Of a DNA stretch of 64,000 nucleotides, positions 45,651 through 59,731 are shown one piece after another. Below the pieces are notes generated by a model. It saw only the letters and a program-made list of their open reading frames with translations. It was not told where the DNA came from and did no database searches. Every line of letters starts with the position of its first letter. Within the stretch, counting starts at the first letter, position 1. Both the position numbers and the translations under genes were made by a program. Source of the DNA: Henckelia pumila (lineage: Eukaryota > Streptophyta > Magnoliopsida > Lamiales > Gesneriaceae); the NCBI RefSeq assembly GCF_033568475.1, contig NW_027331831.1, forward strand, positions 11,966,001-12,030,000. The letters run 5' to 3'.

Positions 45651-48600
45651 TCATGTGTAGTCTGTGCTGTACTGAAGATTAAACAGAAGGTCCCTGCGAA
45701 CCTCTGTGCCCATTCGAGTTTTAAACTGCCTGCTTAATGATTCCACCTTGTCATCAGATTCGTAGTCCATCTCTCTAATGCATCGCCTACGCACCTTTTT
45801 GAGTATTCCCTTAGAGGGTTCAAATCCTGCTTGTACCTGTTTTGAGGGGTTGAATTCCGTTCAGGGCTAGGTTCAATAGAAAATTGGTAAAAGCTGAATG
45901 TTGTGATCAATTACAAGCGAAAATTACCATATCATCGATCACGGCGAGAGCAGCTTTAGGATCCCGCATAACAAGATGAGCATCAATAAGTAGAGTGTAT
46001 GTCATCATATTTGGTTCCATGCCTAATCCAACAAAGTGCTCGAATACTTTTACAGCTTCATCCCTCTGCATTATCAAAAAGCCTTGTTATTGATTCAATA
46101 AAAGTGTGAAACAGTATTCAGGGCTGGATCAAAGGAAGCATTTAATTCAGTGTGTACACACATTCTGAGTGCATATTGAGTATTGACCGACTACATTGCT
46201 TACACCCTATTTTCATCTGGGACACGAATTCAGTATTTTGCTCAACACTCCTTTACAATTCTGGTTCAAATATGGATTTCATACAGACTACAACTGATAT
46301 CAAGCCAACATGATTTAGCTTGAGAGCCTCCGTGAGAGATTTAGTGAACAAACATGTAAAAATAATTTTCTTTTTATAACGAGAGAGACTTAGATAACAA
46401 GACTAAAGGAACTGTCCCGTCACCCGTGTACACATTTAGCATTGATGAAAAGCTAAGATAATATATGTTACATGCATCAACTCTGTAAGAATCACAATGT
46501 AGCTGGTTTGATCCTCGGGTTACACAAGTAGTTTTGAGAGAACAAATCTTGTAAGATGTAAAATCTCTAAAATAACAACAATAACAAGGACATAACAGTA
46601 AAAATTAAAAGACCTCAAAACACGTCTCAATTATCTGCTTTAAGTGGATCTCTTAGTGTCAAATGCATGATAGGCCAAACAGAGTACTACGCAGTCGTGC
46701 ACAAGGGGAAGAAAGAGATGCACATCTAGTTACCTTGCTGAGTTTTCCGAAGGCACATATTAGGGCATTGTATGAATGGATATTTGGTGTCAATCCAAAA
46801 GTCGCATCAATTGCGTTAAAGGTTTGATAAGCACGATCAAGATCCCATACGTTTGCACATCCAAGAATGATACAATTGAGGGCGGCAATAGACTTGTACG
46901 GTGGTTGGCCTCGACTTAAATTCTCCAGCTGATAATAAACCTGAGCGAGCACTTCAAAAACAGAGTCAACTAAAAGAGCATTTTAAGGGCACATTACACT
47001 CTAACGATGAGAAATCAAGCAAATCCAATAGAGGTACCAGAAAATACACAGCAAAGGATTCCATGTCAAGTTTGAGTTTGGTCCTCAACTCCGAAAACAA
47101 TGCAGAAAATTTTCAGGCCTGGGCAATTAGCTAGAACAAGAAATGATTTCACATAATGACCTAGATGGTTTGTTTCTTCCATATTTTTAAAAAAATCTTA
47201 GGCATATGTACCAAGCTTGAAAAATACAAAACCACAACTCCGTGACCTTGCTGCTTTACATTTTGAGAATAATTTTTTTACTTGTACTTCCAATCCCCCT
47301 AGCAGGCAAAGAAATTGACATAGTGATGATATAACAACTTTAAACAGATATCATGCAAAAGGGTAACATGCATTGCTACAAGTCAATGGAACTCAAAAAC
47401 ATCTCAAGAATAGCTGCTGTTCTCATTCTTAAAAGGTCATATTCTATCCAACATGAGATTGGTACATTCAAATAACATATCTTACATGATGTACAACTCA
47501 ATTATGCTGACAATATTGATGGACATAATCAGGACATTGGAATCAATATATTCTATCCAGATATGCAGGGATTCACTCAAAAGATTTTGCCTGTTTCCCC
47601 AGTTCAGAAAATCCATTCACAACTGGGAAGATTGCTTTCAATTTTTTACCCGCTTTTAACATTTACATGCAAGACTCCCAAGCATTCAGACAAAAAACAA
47701 TGAGATATTCTCACGAGATAATTTTTGGAATGCTCTAGCAACAGAAATCCTTCTAACATGATTCACTATTTTGAATCAACGAACACATTCCTATCGATTA
47801 TAATTATTTTGCTCATCTGTCCGATATATACGTGCATGCATGTGTAGAATCTCATTTGAATGCATGAGGGAAACAACTTGTAATTTCATAAACTTGTACT
47901 GATTGTCTTAAGGGAATGATTACATCAAAATACACTTGTGGAAAGAAAAAAAAATGCCCATCAAATTTAATCAACACTGACTTGCATCGTCTGTCACACC
48001 ACCAGACAAGAAGGCACAAATTTTCGATAAAGGTAATTTTTTTGTTTGACACCACTCCACCACCATCTCAAAATTTCTAATGCTACGGTTAACTTTCTAT
48101 CAGTTCCACAAGTTATAAAATGAGGTCGAATATTTGATGATTTGATCACTTTTCTTCAGTCCTTCCGTCATTAACTTTCGTAGTGAAATTACAAGGAACT
48201 AGTTGTGCCATATATGACATGCCGTAAAGGGTGTTTAACTCAAATCTAATGTAAGTGAAATGCAAGTATGCAAGATTGCAAGTGTCAGTAATCCGACCTA
48301 TGGCATTTGTCTAGACAAACAATCGAGAAGCAATTTTACCTAAATTCCGAAGATTAACTATTCCTACTCAACAAAAGCTCAAAAATATGCATCTAGACTC
48401 TAGTCAAAAGAACTTACTGAATCCAAAGTCTCAAAACCTTTCTTGGAACACGCTATAACAAGAGGATTCAAAGAATGAAATGGGGAGAATAGGTCTTCTC
48501 CATTTTCGCTTTGAGAGTTTCCATAAGCACTCTCAAATTCATGTAGAGTACTGAAAGCCTTTTGTAAATTCCCCATATTAGCATGGGCATATATCTTTGC

Positions 48601-51196
48601 AAGATAAGCTTCAGGACCGGGAACCTGCTTGTTGCGAAGTGAGCGCTTCAGAACAGCCCATGAACCGTCAAGAAGTTTAGAATTGTACGTTCTACTCGCA
48701 GTTCCAAGGGCAGAGACAACTAATCCTTCATTTATAGAAAGATGCACAGCAGGCCGTGATTTCTCCCCTCGAGCAATCCATTTAGCCATGAATTCAAGAG
48801 CATAATAGGTTAATTCGCTGTTATCTGATTGCATTGCTATATCAGCAATGTAATTGCAGACAACCCAAGGAGGGCACAAAGACTTGTTCTGATCCATTTC
48901 CTAATAACAACCATGCAATCAAAGTCAATCATCAGCGTACTTGAACAAACTGCACATAAAAATTTACACATGCAGTCAAAAGGATAAGCACCTTGCATCT
49001 CTCTATAATTGATAATAAAGTGTCCAGTCTGGCATTTCTAGCACAGCCTCGAACACAGTCCGTGAATACATTCAGCGACAGCATATATCCAGATTTCAAG
49101 GTCAGATCGATATACTTCACAGCAGAATCGATCTGGTCAGTTGACAGGAGCATGCCAATGACTAAGTCATAAGACTCATCATCAGGCAGAGATTCTTTGT
49201 ACTCTATTCCTGTTTGGAGCATCCTGGGGTCAATTATATAAATCCCACCATAATATTATTTTCGTGCCAAGTAAAAATGTTTTCAATTAATAAAACACTA
49301 AGTAATAAAATTTCATACAGAACAACAGCAGAAAGAGGATTATGTGCAACAAAACACCACGATAATGCAATGCAGAAGTTTCACGTGAAGAAACATTAAA
49401 AAGAAGCTGAATGAGAAAATAGAACAGGAAGGAGAACGTACAAAAACACAGACACACAATTACTTTTGTAAGACATAATAAATAAATAATAAATAAAATA
49501 ATAAAGGAGCATGGATGGATCTAACAGAATCTTCATATTTAGTTCATAATCGCTAAACAAGATTGACTTGAAGAGGAAATATAGAATAGGGAGGGGGAAA
49601 ACAGACTGAATAATAGAATTATGTTAACCAACTTAAAGAAACAAAAGAAAGTCAGAGAACTGAAGGCCTCTGAATTCTGATGCAAATTTCATTCTATTCT
49701 CACCTAACCAAGTGCAACAATTTTCACCATGCCTCTGTCGCCTCAGGACAACAATCATCATATTTTGATGCATGAGGCAACAGAAAGTTACAAAACAAAA
49801 AAAAAACCATCACCAACGAAAGCATGGTTAGTTATAAAGCATGTCGAACCCGTGTATTCTAATTTCTAACCAATCAATCAATGAAGATACAAGAGACATT
49901 CAACACATGTTTTACTTCTATATTTTCTATTACTACAGTTATACTACATACATGCTCAACACTGACATAAAATTTTTAAAGAAACAATGGGAGACCAAGT
50001 TTATCCAACAGCTCTTAAACTTACATCTTCTTAGCAGCTCAAGCAATCGAGAGTGCTTTTTGACCTAACATTAAGAGTTTCTGTATCCTCTACCTCTAAA
50101 CTACAACAAGTCAGAGATAATTCATGTCTTCTCAAATCCTATACACATAAGGTACACCGGAAGTAGGATTGTCAACCCTCAAAGAAGCCACACCACTGCT
50201 TATTCCTCCGTGAAAGCATCAACTAAAGAGCAACAGTAAAAAAAGAGTACAATGACAAATACAGGTGAAACTACAATAAGATCTATTGCCACTCGTGAAG
50301 TCATAAACATAAATCATAAACTTTTAAGTTAATTTTTAATTAGGAAGATAACATCTTTTTCCAAGGAGAAATATCTAAAAAGACTCAAACCTCTCAATCA
50401 ATTTCTCAGCGGCAACCGCTTCACCAGCAACAGTAAAAAAAGAGTACAATGACAAATACAGGTGAAACTGCAATCAGATCTATTGCCACTCGTGAAGTCA
50501 TAAACATAAATCATAAACTTTTTAAGTTAATTTTTAATTAGGAAGATAACATCTTTTTCCAAGGAGAAATATCTAAAAAGACTCAAACCTCTCAATCAAT
50601 TTCTCAGCAGCAACCGCTTCACCAGCCTGTTTCATAGCCTTGAATACAAGATTAAACGACGCGGAATTGGGTGCGATCCCGTAATCGTCCATCTGCGCAA
50701 CAAGGTCCAGCAGCTCTCCCGCAGATGCCCCCATCATCAAATTCGCCCGCAGGTAATGATTATAAAGGTTCACATCCGGCTTGTTGGGCTTACCATTCTT
50801 ATCCAAAGACCGAATCCAAAACTCAAACAGCTGCTTCATTTCAGCCCACCTCTGCGAGGTCATCCAATCAGCGAACTGATTCATCAAGCTCTGACCGTCC
50901 AGAGATTGAGAAAGCGATTGCATACGCGACGTCGAAGTTTGATGAAGAAACCCCAAACTAATCGGAATAACCGCCGCATCGGCAGCGGATGCGGAGCCCA
51001 CAGGGCTCCTCCAGTTCTCATTGTATAGCGGACTTCCGGAGGCCGGGTTAGGTGGCAGAGGCGTTTGCGGCGGCGTGTAAGACGGAGGCTCGGCCAGCTG
51101 AGCATCTTGGCGGAGGTGGATGGAGGTAGAAACATATCTCAAGTTCTGCCGCCTGATCAGCGGCCATGATCTGGCGATGACTGCCATTGGCGCCAT
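45651..51196 (-). CDS. Mitochondrial pentatricopeptide repeat protein, At1g26460-like
   Basis: Minus strand, six coding exons: 50589-51196, 48992-49223, 48418-48900, 46734-46940, 45928-46065, 45651-45836; 1854 nt, 617 aa, all joins in frame. The Arg/Ser-rich, acid-poor N-terminus (MAPMAVIARSWPLIRRQNLR) fits a mitochondrial targeting peptide. PPR units are visible around residues 145-210 (NLYNHYLRANLMMG, ASFNLVFKAMKQAG) and 445-555 (ALNCIILGCANVWDLDRAYQ, HSYNALICAFGKLSKRDEAV, MTYTLLIDAHLVMRDPKAAL). There is no E or DYW domain, so it is a P-type PPR; such proteins act in organellar RNA processing or translation. Its closest match from memory is At1g26460. A tandem duplication copies the end of exon 1 and its splice donor into intron 1. 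Confidence 0.9.
50231..50626 (-). repeat. Tandem duplication (about 198 bp) across the exon 1 splice donor of the PPR gene
   Basis: About 50231-50428 and 50429-50626 match with roughly four substitutions and a one-base indel. The right copy contains the last 38 or so coding bases of exon 1 and its donor (50588). The left copy carries the same exon end and a second donor at 50390, now inside intron 1. Confidence 0.9.
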
Positions 51197-51822
51197 TTCC
51201 GGCGAAATGCGAAAACGCCGATAGTGTATATATATATATATATATATATATGTATCTATTTCATGGACTGCGAATCTATAGTCTATAGTTAAGTGAAGCT
51301 GCTAGGGTTTTGGGGGGAGAAGAGAAGAGAAACAATAATATCAGAATTTGGGGGTTTTTCGTTTTATAATTTTGATTTAATATATTAAGAATATTATCGT
51401 TTCTTCAATTATTAATATATATATAGAGATTTAATTTTATGAAAATATTATTAATTTATAAATATTGCCAATACATCAAAATAAATTATGATTATTTTGT
51501 TTAATAAATTGATAGTATGAATGATCATAAAAAATAATGTGAAATGAAATAGATTGTTATTAAAAAATAAAAATATTAAAAAAATAAATAAATAATGTGA
51601 ATATGAATTGATAATATCATTATAGAAATATTAAAAAACTAATGATATTATTATTATTAACGAAGGAGTGTAATTTCCATTAAGCTTACATAATTGATCA
51701 TTGATTTAATTTAAATCTTTATATTAATTAAATAAAATAAAATATAATTAGTGTAGCTACCACACACACTCTCGGTGTTGAAGATTCATTCACTCACCCA
51801 AGGGAACAGAAAACAGGCAACC
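51197..51822. promoter_or_regulatory. Divergent promoter between the PPR and OCT1 genes
   Basis: The two start codons are 626 bp apart and point away from each other. A (TA)n run (51227-51251) lies 30 bp from the PPR start. The central part is very AT-rich. Both products are imported into mitochondria, so shared regulation is possible. Confidence 0.6.
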
Positions 51823-54800
51823 ATGCGAGGTCTGCTCCGTAGACCCGCGGCGTATTTTAGCTGCTCAGGCCGCCTTCTGCACTCCGCTAGGGCTCCATTG
51901 ATCAAAGAAACTGGTCTATATGGATTCGACCACTTGAAGACTCCCCAGGGGTTCCAGCGCATGGTTGATGATGCAATTGATCGGTAATAAAGAAAACTTC
52001 TTGTTACTTTTCCAATTTATTTCGATTTCGGTATGTGTAATGTTTACGCTTATGGTGCTAGGTCGAACGAGCTGGTGAATTATATCGCCGGAATGCCTTC
52101 AGCTCCCGAAATTATTAAGGCAATGGATGAGATATCTGATACGGTGTGTTTTCTTTACCTTCTTAGTTTTCCCTTTAGGGTGGATAGTGAATCAATGAGA
52201 GTTTTGTGCTTAGCGTGCTTGTTATTTGGTAGGTTTGTACTGTTGTTGACTCTGCGGAGCTTTGTCGGCATACACATCCAGATATGTGAGCTCTTATTAC
52301 TTAAGTGTGTGAGCTCATCTACTTGATTTTTTTTACGTTTGGTGACTTTTTTTCTTTGTGGGTTTTGGTTTTGTTTGAAGGGAATTCGTGGAGGAGGCAA
52401 GCAAGGCATCTCTGCGCATAAACGAATATCTACATGTGAGGTGACTGCTGATAGTGGTTTATGTTCATCATACCAACTTGGTTGCAAGTTGGTAATGCTT
52501 ATGGCTTTCTTGGAATGATGGTCTTGATTAAATGATTTTTGGAATTTTCCTATCTACAGCATGTAAATTTTTCGTTGGATTTCCAAATCGGAAATATGGT
52601 GTGATTTTAAAATTGTGAGGACCATCAAAACCCAATCTTTACGTAAGTTTCTGATATTAGGATTTGTCTACCAAAAATATGATTAGGACAATAGGTAGCT
52701 AAGCATTAAGAAATTCCAAATGGGATTTTCATTATTCTGAATTGTCAATGTAGAGAAGATATAACAAGACTTGGCACAGTTGACAGCTTTACAACTGATG
52801 ATAGCATACTAACATATCGAGCTTCTTGCTTTTGCTTGTTTAGTATTAAACCGATAATTGTTTTGCAGTATCTTAACTCAAATCCTAGTTTGTACCTTGC
52901 TGTTGTAAAAGCTGAGACCAATCATCACATGCTTACTGTAGAAGCTGTGAGGGCTGCAAATTATTTGCGCAGTGACTTGGAGAAAGGTGGAATTCATCTC
53001 AGCCCTGGTATTGATCCTTCTCAAGTAACTCTCATTTGTCTTGTTCATATGCTGCTTCTTTTTCTATAGTTGACTTTTTAAAATTGTCTCTCACTTGACA
53101 GAAAAGTTGGACAGAGTTAATCAGCTAAATATAGACATCGTTCGCCTTTGCAGACAGTAAGCACATATCCCTTCTTGGAGAAGATCTTACTTTTTTCTCA
53201 TTATTTTGTGCTACCATTTTAGTGTTGGTAGAGTTGCAATTCTGGAACTTATTCTGTTTGTATTTGTCTAATCAATTGCAAATTATTTTGTGTGTAATTG
53301 TCTCTTGATCAGGTTTAACGGAAACATTATCAATGATCCAGGTCACGTGGATGTATTCCCAGCATCACGTATTCCGAGAAATTTACATCATCTCGCAAAA
53401 CCCATCGACCGCCCTTCATTGGCGGTCTCAAGGAGATCAACAGGATCAGATTGTAATTTGAAAGAGAGAGGATTTCGTTTAACGACAGAACCTGATGCTT
53501 TGTGCTCGATTTTGCAGTTGGCGTCTGATTCTGAGGTACTTTCTGGATTTGTTTATATCTAAGAGTTTCACCTTCTGAGTAAGCCTTTAGTTTCCCCTTC
53601 AGATTGAGGGGAAAAATTAGTTGACTGATGATTTCTTCTTGAAAAATAGGTAATTAGAGCTGCAAATGGTACCTCATTTTTCACTAATTACGTGTTTTAG
53701 GGAAATCGAGTTCAATGATTAGGATTCTGTTGATAATTCTTAAACTATGTTATTTCCTCGTTTCTTATGCAATTTAGATAGGTGCATGGGATTAATTTTC
53801 ATGATGGATTTTTTTTACACGATCGTTGATAAAAGCTTATTTTCAACTTGTTTTTGTTTCTCATGCCGTTATATCATCTTTAAAAAAATGGTGATAATCT
53901 CTTAGACTTATCCAGGTTAGAAAGCTGGCTTACATCCAAGGAAATTCTGCTCCACGTGCAAACCTGGAAGTTCTGGATAAGCTTCTTGCGGCACGTCATG
54001 AGTTCTCTGAGGTTAGCAAGCGCATGATATTAAACCGAAATCGTTGACTTTATTGAAGATGGAAGTTATTTTCTATGGCTTCAAACTGTGACGAGGTTGG
54101 GTACCAAGGTGGATTTGTAACGTACGTAGTGAATGAAATCCAAAGTTTTAGGTGTAGAAGATTAATTTTGAATATCAACATTTAGATTTTGTGATTATTT
54201 CATGGCGCAAAATGCATTTTTTTTGCTCACTAGTCGCTACTTTTTTTTGCACCTCGTTTTGTTTGCATGTCAGTTACCTTGAGCATTTCTTGCAGAAAAC
54301 TGAAATCAATACCATTCTCCTTTTCATGCAAAATAATCATATGCAGATAATGGGAAGTAAATCTTATGCTGAATTCACTCTTAAGGATAATATGGCTTCA
54401 TCACCTGAAGTTGTTCGGTCTTTTCTAAATGACATGAGTAAAATGGTCAGACTCAAGGCTGAAGAGGTACACCACTAGTTAGTTCTTATGTATAATAGAT
54501 TAAAATTGATAACTTATCTATTACTGCTGCAGGCATTTTTGTTTGTCTTGACAGATCATTGCGTATTTGTAGGAGCTTAAGAATATTTCAAATTTTAAGA
54601 GGAGTAAAGGATTTCTATTTGGTGAAGATGTTGAGCCATGGGATGAGGCATACTTCACTCGAATGATGAAATCATCAACCCACAATTTGGATTTCTCAGT
54701 TAATTTGCTCTTTATATCCCTTGTTCATGTTGATTGTATATGGAATATGCTTTGTTTTTCCTTGTCTGCAAGAACCTCGTGCATTTGAAAGTTTCTCTGG

Positions 54801-57800
54801 GAAAAGAGAGTATGAATTTTTCTAAATTGGTATTTTATACAAATCAGAGGTTTGGGTAGTAAAGGATGGCCTGAAGAACCTTGTATAGCAGAAAATTATA
54901 AATGAGTCGCTTTACACGTTGGCTTAAATCTAGTGCAACGAAATTTGCACCAATTATGTTCCAAGTAATGCAACGAAATTTGCAGATGGCAATGGCGGTC
55001 GGGATAGTGAATGGAAATGTTATCAATGAATGGCTTATGCTTTGTCTGCCTCTAGATTTAGAATTTGGCAATGACATTGAATTAAAGTTGCTTATGCCAT
55101 TCAAACTAATTAATAAACCTTTTGATAGCATGCCCATGATTTTTATGAGTTAGAAAATGTCCATTTCCACTACCCTCTAACTAGAGAAATTTGTAAAATA
55201 AGGAGACAAATGCATGATAGATTTTCTGAGCATTTTCTTGGCTGCTAGTTTTGAACTAATATCAACTCAATCATAGTTTTATTTTATTTCAATGCTATTA
55301 TTTGTGAAATAGCGAAATAGCCTACGCATATTTTTACTGATTGAAAACTCCTGCTCTGATTTTGGTGGTGTTAAATTTTATTGTTTGTTATTCAAAGACA
55401 ATGAGCTGTTGCTGTATAATTTTCTAGGTTGTTGCGTCATATTTTTCCTTGCCGCAATGTATCGAGGGGCTAAAAGTTCTGGCCAAGTCATTATTTGGTG
55501 TAGATTTTAAGAAGGTTCCACTCGGCCCTGGTGAAACATGGCATCAAGATGTGTTGAAATTATCCCTTCTCCATCCTAATGAGGTGCATAAATGGATCCT
55601 TCTCTTTAACATATGTACTCCATGCTCTTCCTTACCCAGTCAGTCAGAAAAGCAAATAAATAATAGCAAATTATATGATCTTTATATATCAGACACAAAC
55701 AGCATATGTTAGAATGATCCCATTCATGTTGCATTGCTTGGTAGTTTTATAGCCTTCGTCTTCCCCAGTTATTTTTTCATTTCTTCTGACTCCTGAGACT
55801 ACGCGAAGACGTGCCAGTTTTTCATGCATCCTGTTGAAATATTATTGCCTAAATAAGTTACATTTGCTTCTGTAACTGCTCATCTGCTAATCAAGCTTTC
55901 GAATCTAATGTCTCGTGAATTTCATCAACGGTAAAGTGTTCTAATCTGTATCCATAGAGCCAATGTAGATACTGGTAATGCTACTTCATCATTTTTGTCT
56001 CCGATTGTGTTGGTTGAATATATGGAAGTAGTGTTATGTAGCTCCAGTTCTCCACATTTCTCAGAAAGAAACAGGCTTTATTTTAGTGAATGTGGCATCC
56101 ACATGACTACATCTGCTACCTTTGAGCATAATTTCATCCTTACATTTTTAAATATACACAATGATGCAGGGTAACTTAGGGTATTTGTACCTTGATTTGA
56201 AATCAAGAAAGGGTAAGCATCCTATCTGTGCTCATTTTGCTATCAAAGGGGGGCGCCGGATTTCAGAAATAGAATACCAAGTACCGGTATGCAAACATTT
56301 TGTCTGCCTTGCCTTCCGTTTTTTCCTTCCTTTTATTTATTTTACAATTATGTGGCAATACTAAGAAAAATGATACAATTGCAATTAAAAATACGTGATT
56401 CGTGAAGTTGGCATGTTCCTTGATTTGTGCTCACTACTTGTTCCTGCATGGAAGATAATTCAAGTCAGAATGAATCTTGGAACATCTACTAGTATTATAA
56501 AAAGGTGAACATGAAAGGCAGTTGCATATTTGAAATTTGTTTGGGTGGACATTTCTGAATTACAAGCTTGTAGAGAAGATGATTATTTTGACATATGACA
56601 TATAGGATTTGGCAGATAATTGATACCAATCTGTGTTCATTATTCTTTTTTCTTGTGCTTACAGATATAGTATCTCGTCATGATTTTTGGCAGATTGTAG
56701 CGCTGGTTTGCAATTTTTCAGGGTCAAACTTTGCTTCTGTGAAGCTACACCATTCTGATGTAGAAACACTATTTCATGAGTTTGGGCATGCTCTTCATTC
56801 ATTGCTTTCCAGAACGGTAAAGTTTATCCTTTTACCTGAGTCGAATAGATTTAACTCAACCATGAACTCGCGTGATAGTAACTCTTCTGAATGGTTTCTC
56901 TGTCAGGATTACCAACATTTTTCTGGAACCAGGGTCGTTCTTGATTTTGCAGAAACACCTTCAAATCTCTTTGAGTGAGTGGATGTTGTTTCTAGGCGCT
57001 GCAACTAAAAATGTACAAACTAAGACAACAATTCCAAAATTTCTGCATTGTATGGCATCATGATTACTCAAAGTAGCAAGTAAAATACTAATATTGAGGG
57101 TGGGTGGTCTTTTAGAGTGGGCTTCATTTCCTTTTGCAGTTTGAAAACTACTCAGCTACATGTCAAATGTTTATCTAAGCTTCATGCCGTTATCTGATGG
57201 AAAAATACAAGCCCTACCTTGTGCATGAATCATGATTGACCCTTCTTTCTTTGTATTGTGTATGACAGGTATTATGCTTGGGATTATCGAGTCTTAAGGA
57301 CATTTGCAAAGCATTATTCAACAGGTGAACCAATACCTGAAAATTTGGTAAAATCGCTAATAGGAGCAAAAAAAATGTTTGCTGCAACCGAATTGCAACG
57401 CCAGGTTTGTTATCCAATGCTCAAATGGATTTACCATTCACTATGTCCATTACAGATTACACACTGACATGCTTGATCTTTTACCTGCGTCTGTGCCAGA
57501 TCTTTTATGCCTTGATCGATCAAACACTTCACACAATGCAGCCCTCTTCAATCCAAGATACAATTTCTATAGTTTCGGATCTGAAAAGAGAGCACACCAG
57601 TTGGAGGCACGCGGAAGGAACTCATTGGCACACGAGATTCAGTCATCTTGTTACCTATGGTGCAGGTACTGCTGCGATCTCTGGATGTTCATCTGCCTAA
57701 TACATTAGTGAGTTTTAGGCATAGAAGGTTCGAGAACAGAAATTATGCACATCTACCGTCTAGTTTGCATGTTCCATTGGATTTAGTATTGTTTATTTTG

Positions 57801-58146
57801 TGAAGGACAAGCTCTAAAGCGCTTCCTAAATCCCAAACACTACCTTAGAGTGCTATAGCCGCACTGAAATTTTGTTTTCCTTCTCTTCTTTCAACTTGCA
57901 GGTTACTACAGCTACCTGTATGCCAAATGCTTTGCTGCAACAATATGGAAAAATATTTTCGAGGAAGACCCATTATCAGAAGATGCAGGATCTGCTCTAA
58001 GATCGAAATTCTTAAAGCATGGTGGAGCCAAGGATCCAGCCATCATATTGAACGACCTCGTAGGGAATTCTGTGATAAGAAATCTGGATGGAGGCATCAT
58101 CCCTGACACTACGAGCCTCGGCGAGGAGATGAAGCTAGTGAACTAG
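51823..58146 (+). CDS. OCT1: Mitochondrial intermediate (octapeptidyl) peptidase, M3A metallopeptidase
   Basis: Seventeen coding exons: 51823-51983, 52062-52143, 52233-52285, 52381-52435, 52869-53007, 53102-53156, 53313-53535, 53916-54011, 54347-54466, 54573-54698, 55428-55583, 56170-56286, 56694-56816, 56907-56974, 57269-57404, 57500-57665, 57902-58146; 2121 nt, 706 aa, the usual length. It removes an octapeptide from imported proteins in the matrix after the main processing peptidase has cut. The N-terminus (MRGLLRRPAAYF) is a typical matrix presequence. Zinc site: HEFGH at residues 489-493 plus Glu518 in DFAETPSNLFE. The substrate-side motifs SGTR and a late THWHTRFSHLVTYGAGYYSYLYAK stretch (residue HxRFxHL, GYYSY) are intact. 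The start was chosen because an in-frame TTG further upstream has no family support. Nothing suggests a broken gene. Confidence 0.95.
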
Positions 58147-59731
58147 AGATTAAGTGTGACAATAGTCGAGAAGAAATAGATGTGGTTTCTTGAACAACAA
58201 GATGGACAGGTGAACAGAAGAGCAAAGTTACTTTGTCCTGACGAACCTGATTCGACTGAAGCATCTTGGCAAGGACAACCGAGTTATTTGGCTGGGATTG
58301 AAATGATTTTGATTTCATGCGTTATTTGGGTAGCTGATAATTTGTATCATCATATATAAAAGGTGGAAAATTTTCTTGATTCCCATTTTCCCATGATGAA
58401 TGCATGGGCCATTACAAACCCAAGTGGGGGCATTCGATTTTTTTCCTAGGAAACAATATATTGTATTTTTTTTGAGGTTGTAATATCTATATGTTTTGAA
58501 AAGTAACACGTTTGATATCGTTTGATTTGACTATAGTATAGATGTTACTGATATTATTATTTTTTTTAAAGTTGAGCGACTAAGTAATTAAATTTGAAGT
58601 CAATGTAGTGTTTATTGATAAAACCAAAATTACCTCACTTCACCAATCACCGATAACAAAAAAAGTCATTGTTGATTGAATAAGAAATATTATTTAAACA
58701 TATTTTAGTACATTTGCATGTCATTTACAACTATTAATCATAATAATAAAAAATTATCTCTGTCTATATCTTTGAATTTTTAAATAATCATATCACCAAT
58801 AACATAAAATTTATTATAACAAATTCATTTTGATAATTTTGTAATTTTAATATATTCGCTAGATTTTTTTTTTCAGAGAAATCGTTTCACACATATAAAA
58901 AATAATAATATATATGCTCGTATCACATGTCAAAGGACACTAACTTTTACAATTAATCTATTATATAATAGTTGATTAACTCATAATAACCACTATTGTA
59001 TGTCAATACGTCATCAAAGCTCCATAGTATTTTTATTTAATTTTAATGGTTTGAGCTATGAGAAATCTTCGTATGTGTTTCTATCTTCTTAATTATCTGA
59101 GCATGTGGAAACCACATACGATTGTTATTAATTATATATTAGTTAAGTTTGCATATTCTATATACGGGAAAAATTTATTTCTATTTGATTGTCAATCAAG
59201 GTGTTGAAAAAGAAAATCGAACTCTAATTAGTGATCATATGTTCATAGAGTAACACTCTTGTGAGACGGTTTCACAAATGAAACGGGTCAATCCTATCCA
59301 TATTTATAATAATAAGTAATACTTTTGGCATAAAATATAATAATTTTAAATGGATAACCCATATAAGAGACCCGTCTCAAGAAAATGACCCTTGAGACCG
59401 TCTCATATGAGTGTTTGCCATGTTCATATACTTATCAACTTAAACACCTCTTGAAGTTATTTAATTATATAGTTTATATTTATGACATAGTTTATCAAAT
59501 ATAAGTTTTTATCAACTTCGTTGATGCTATTGATTTCAAAATTAATCGATTGAACATCAAATTTTATGACAATATTTTTTAAAAAAAAAAAATCGAACCG
59601 AACCCAACTTTTATAAACACAAAATGGAAATTGATCGAATAAGCGAAAAAAAATAGGCCGGGCCTTTGAGGTTCCGTTTGACGATTAAAGCAAATGTCCA
59701 ACCAAGAAAATCTATACAAAGTAAACTGAAA
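58147..59731. other. AT-rich spacer between OCT1 and LPA2
   Basis: OCT1 3' untranslated region, then AT-rich DNA with one MITE (59252-59415) and the LPA2 promoter. No gene seen. Confidence 0.7.
59252..59415. mobile_element. MITE with GAGACGG-type terminal inverted repeats
   Basis: Left end AACACTCTTGTGAGACGG and right end (minus strand) AACACTCATATGAGACGG are inverted repeats of about 22 bp with three mismatches, enclosing about 120 AT-rich bases. No clear target duplication was found, so the superfamily is open. It ends 317 bp before the LPA2 start codon. Confidence 0.65.

Noticed and set aside
46901-47134. 77-codon plus ORF over a PPR intron and exon 4
   Set aside because: Antisense to the PPR exon and intron; no independent support.
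52155-52487. 110-codon minus ORF within OCT1
   Set aside because: Antisense across OCT1 exons and introns, no recognisable domain.
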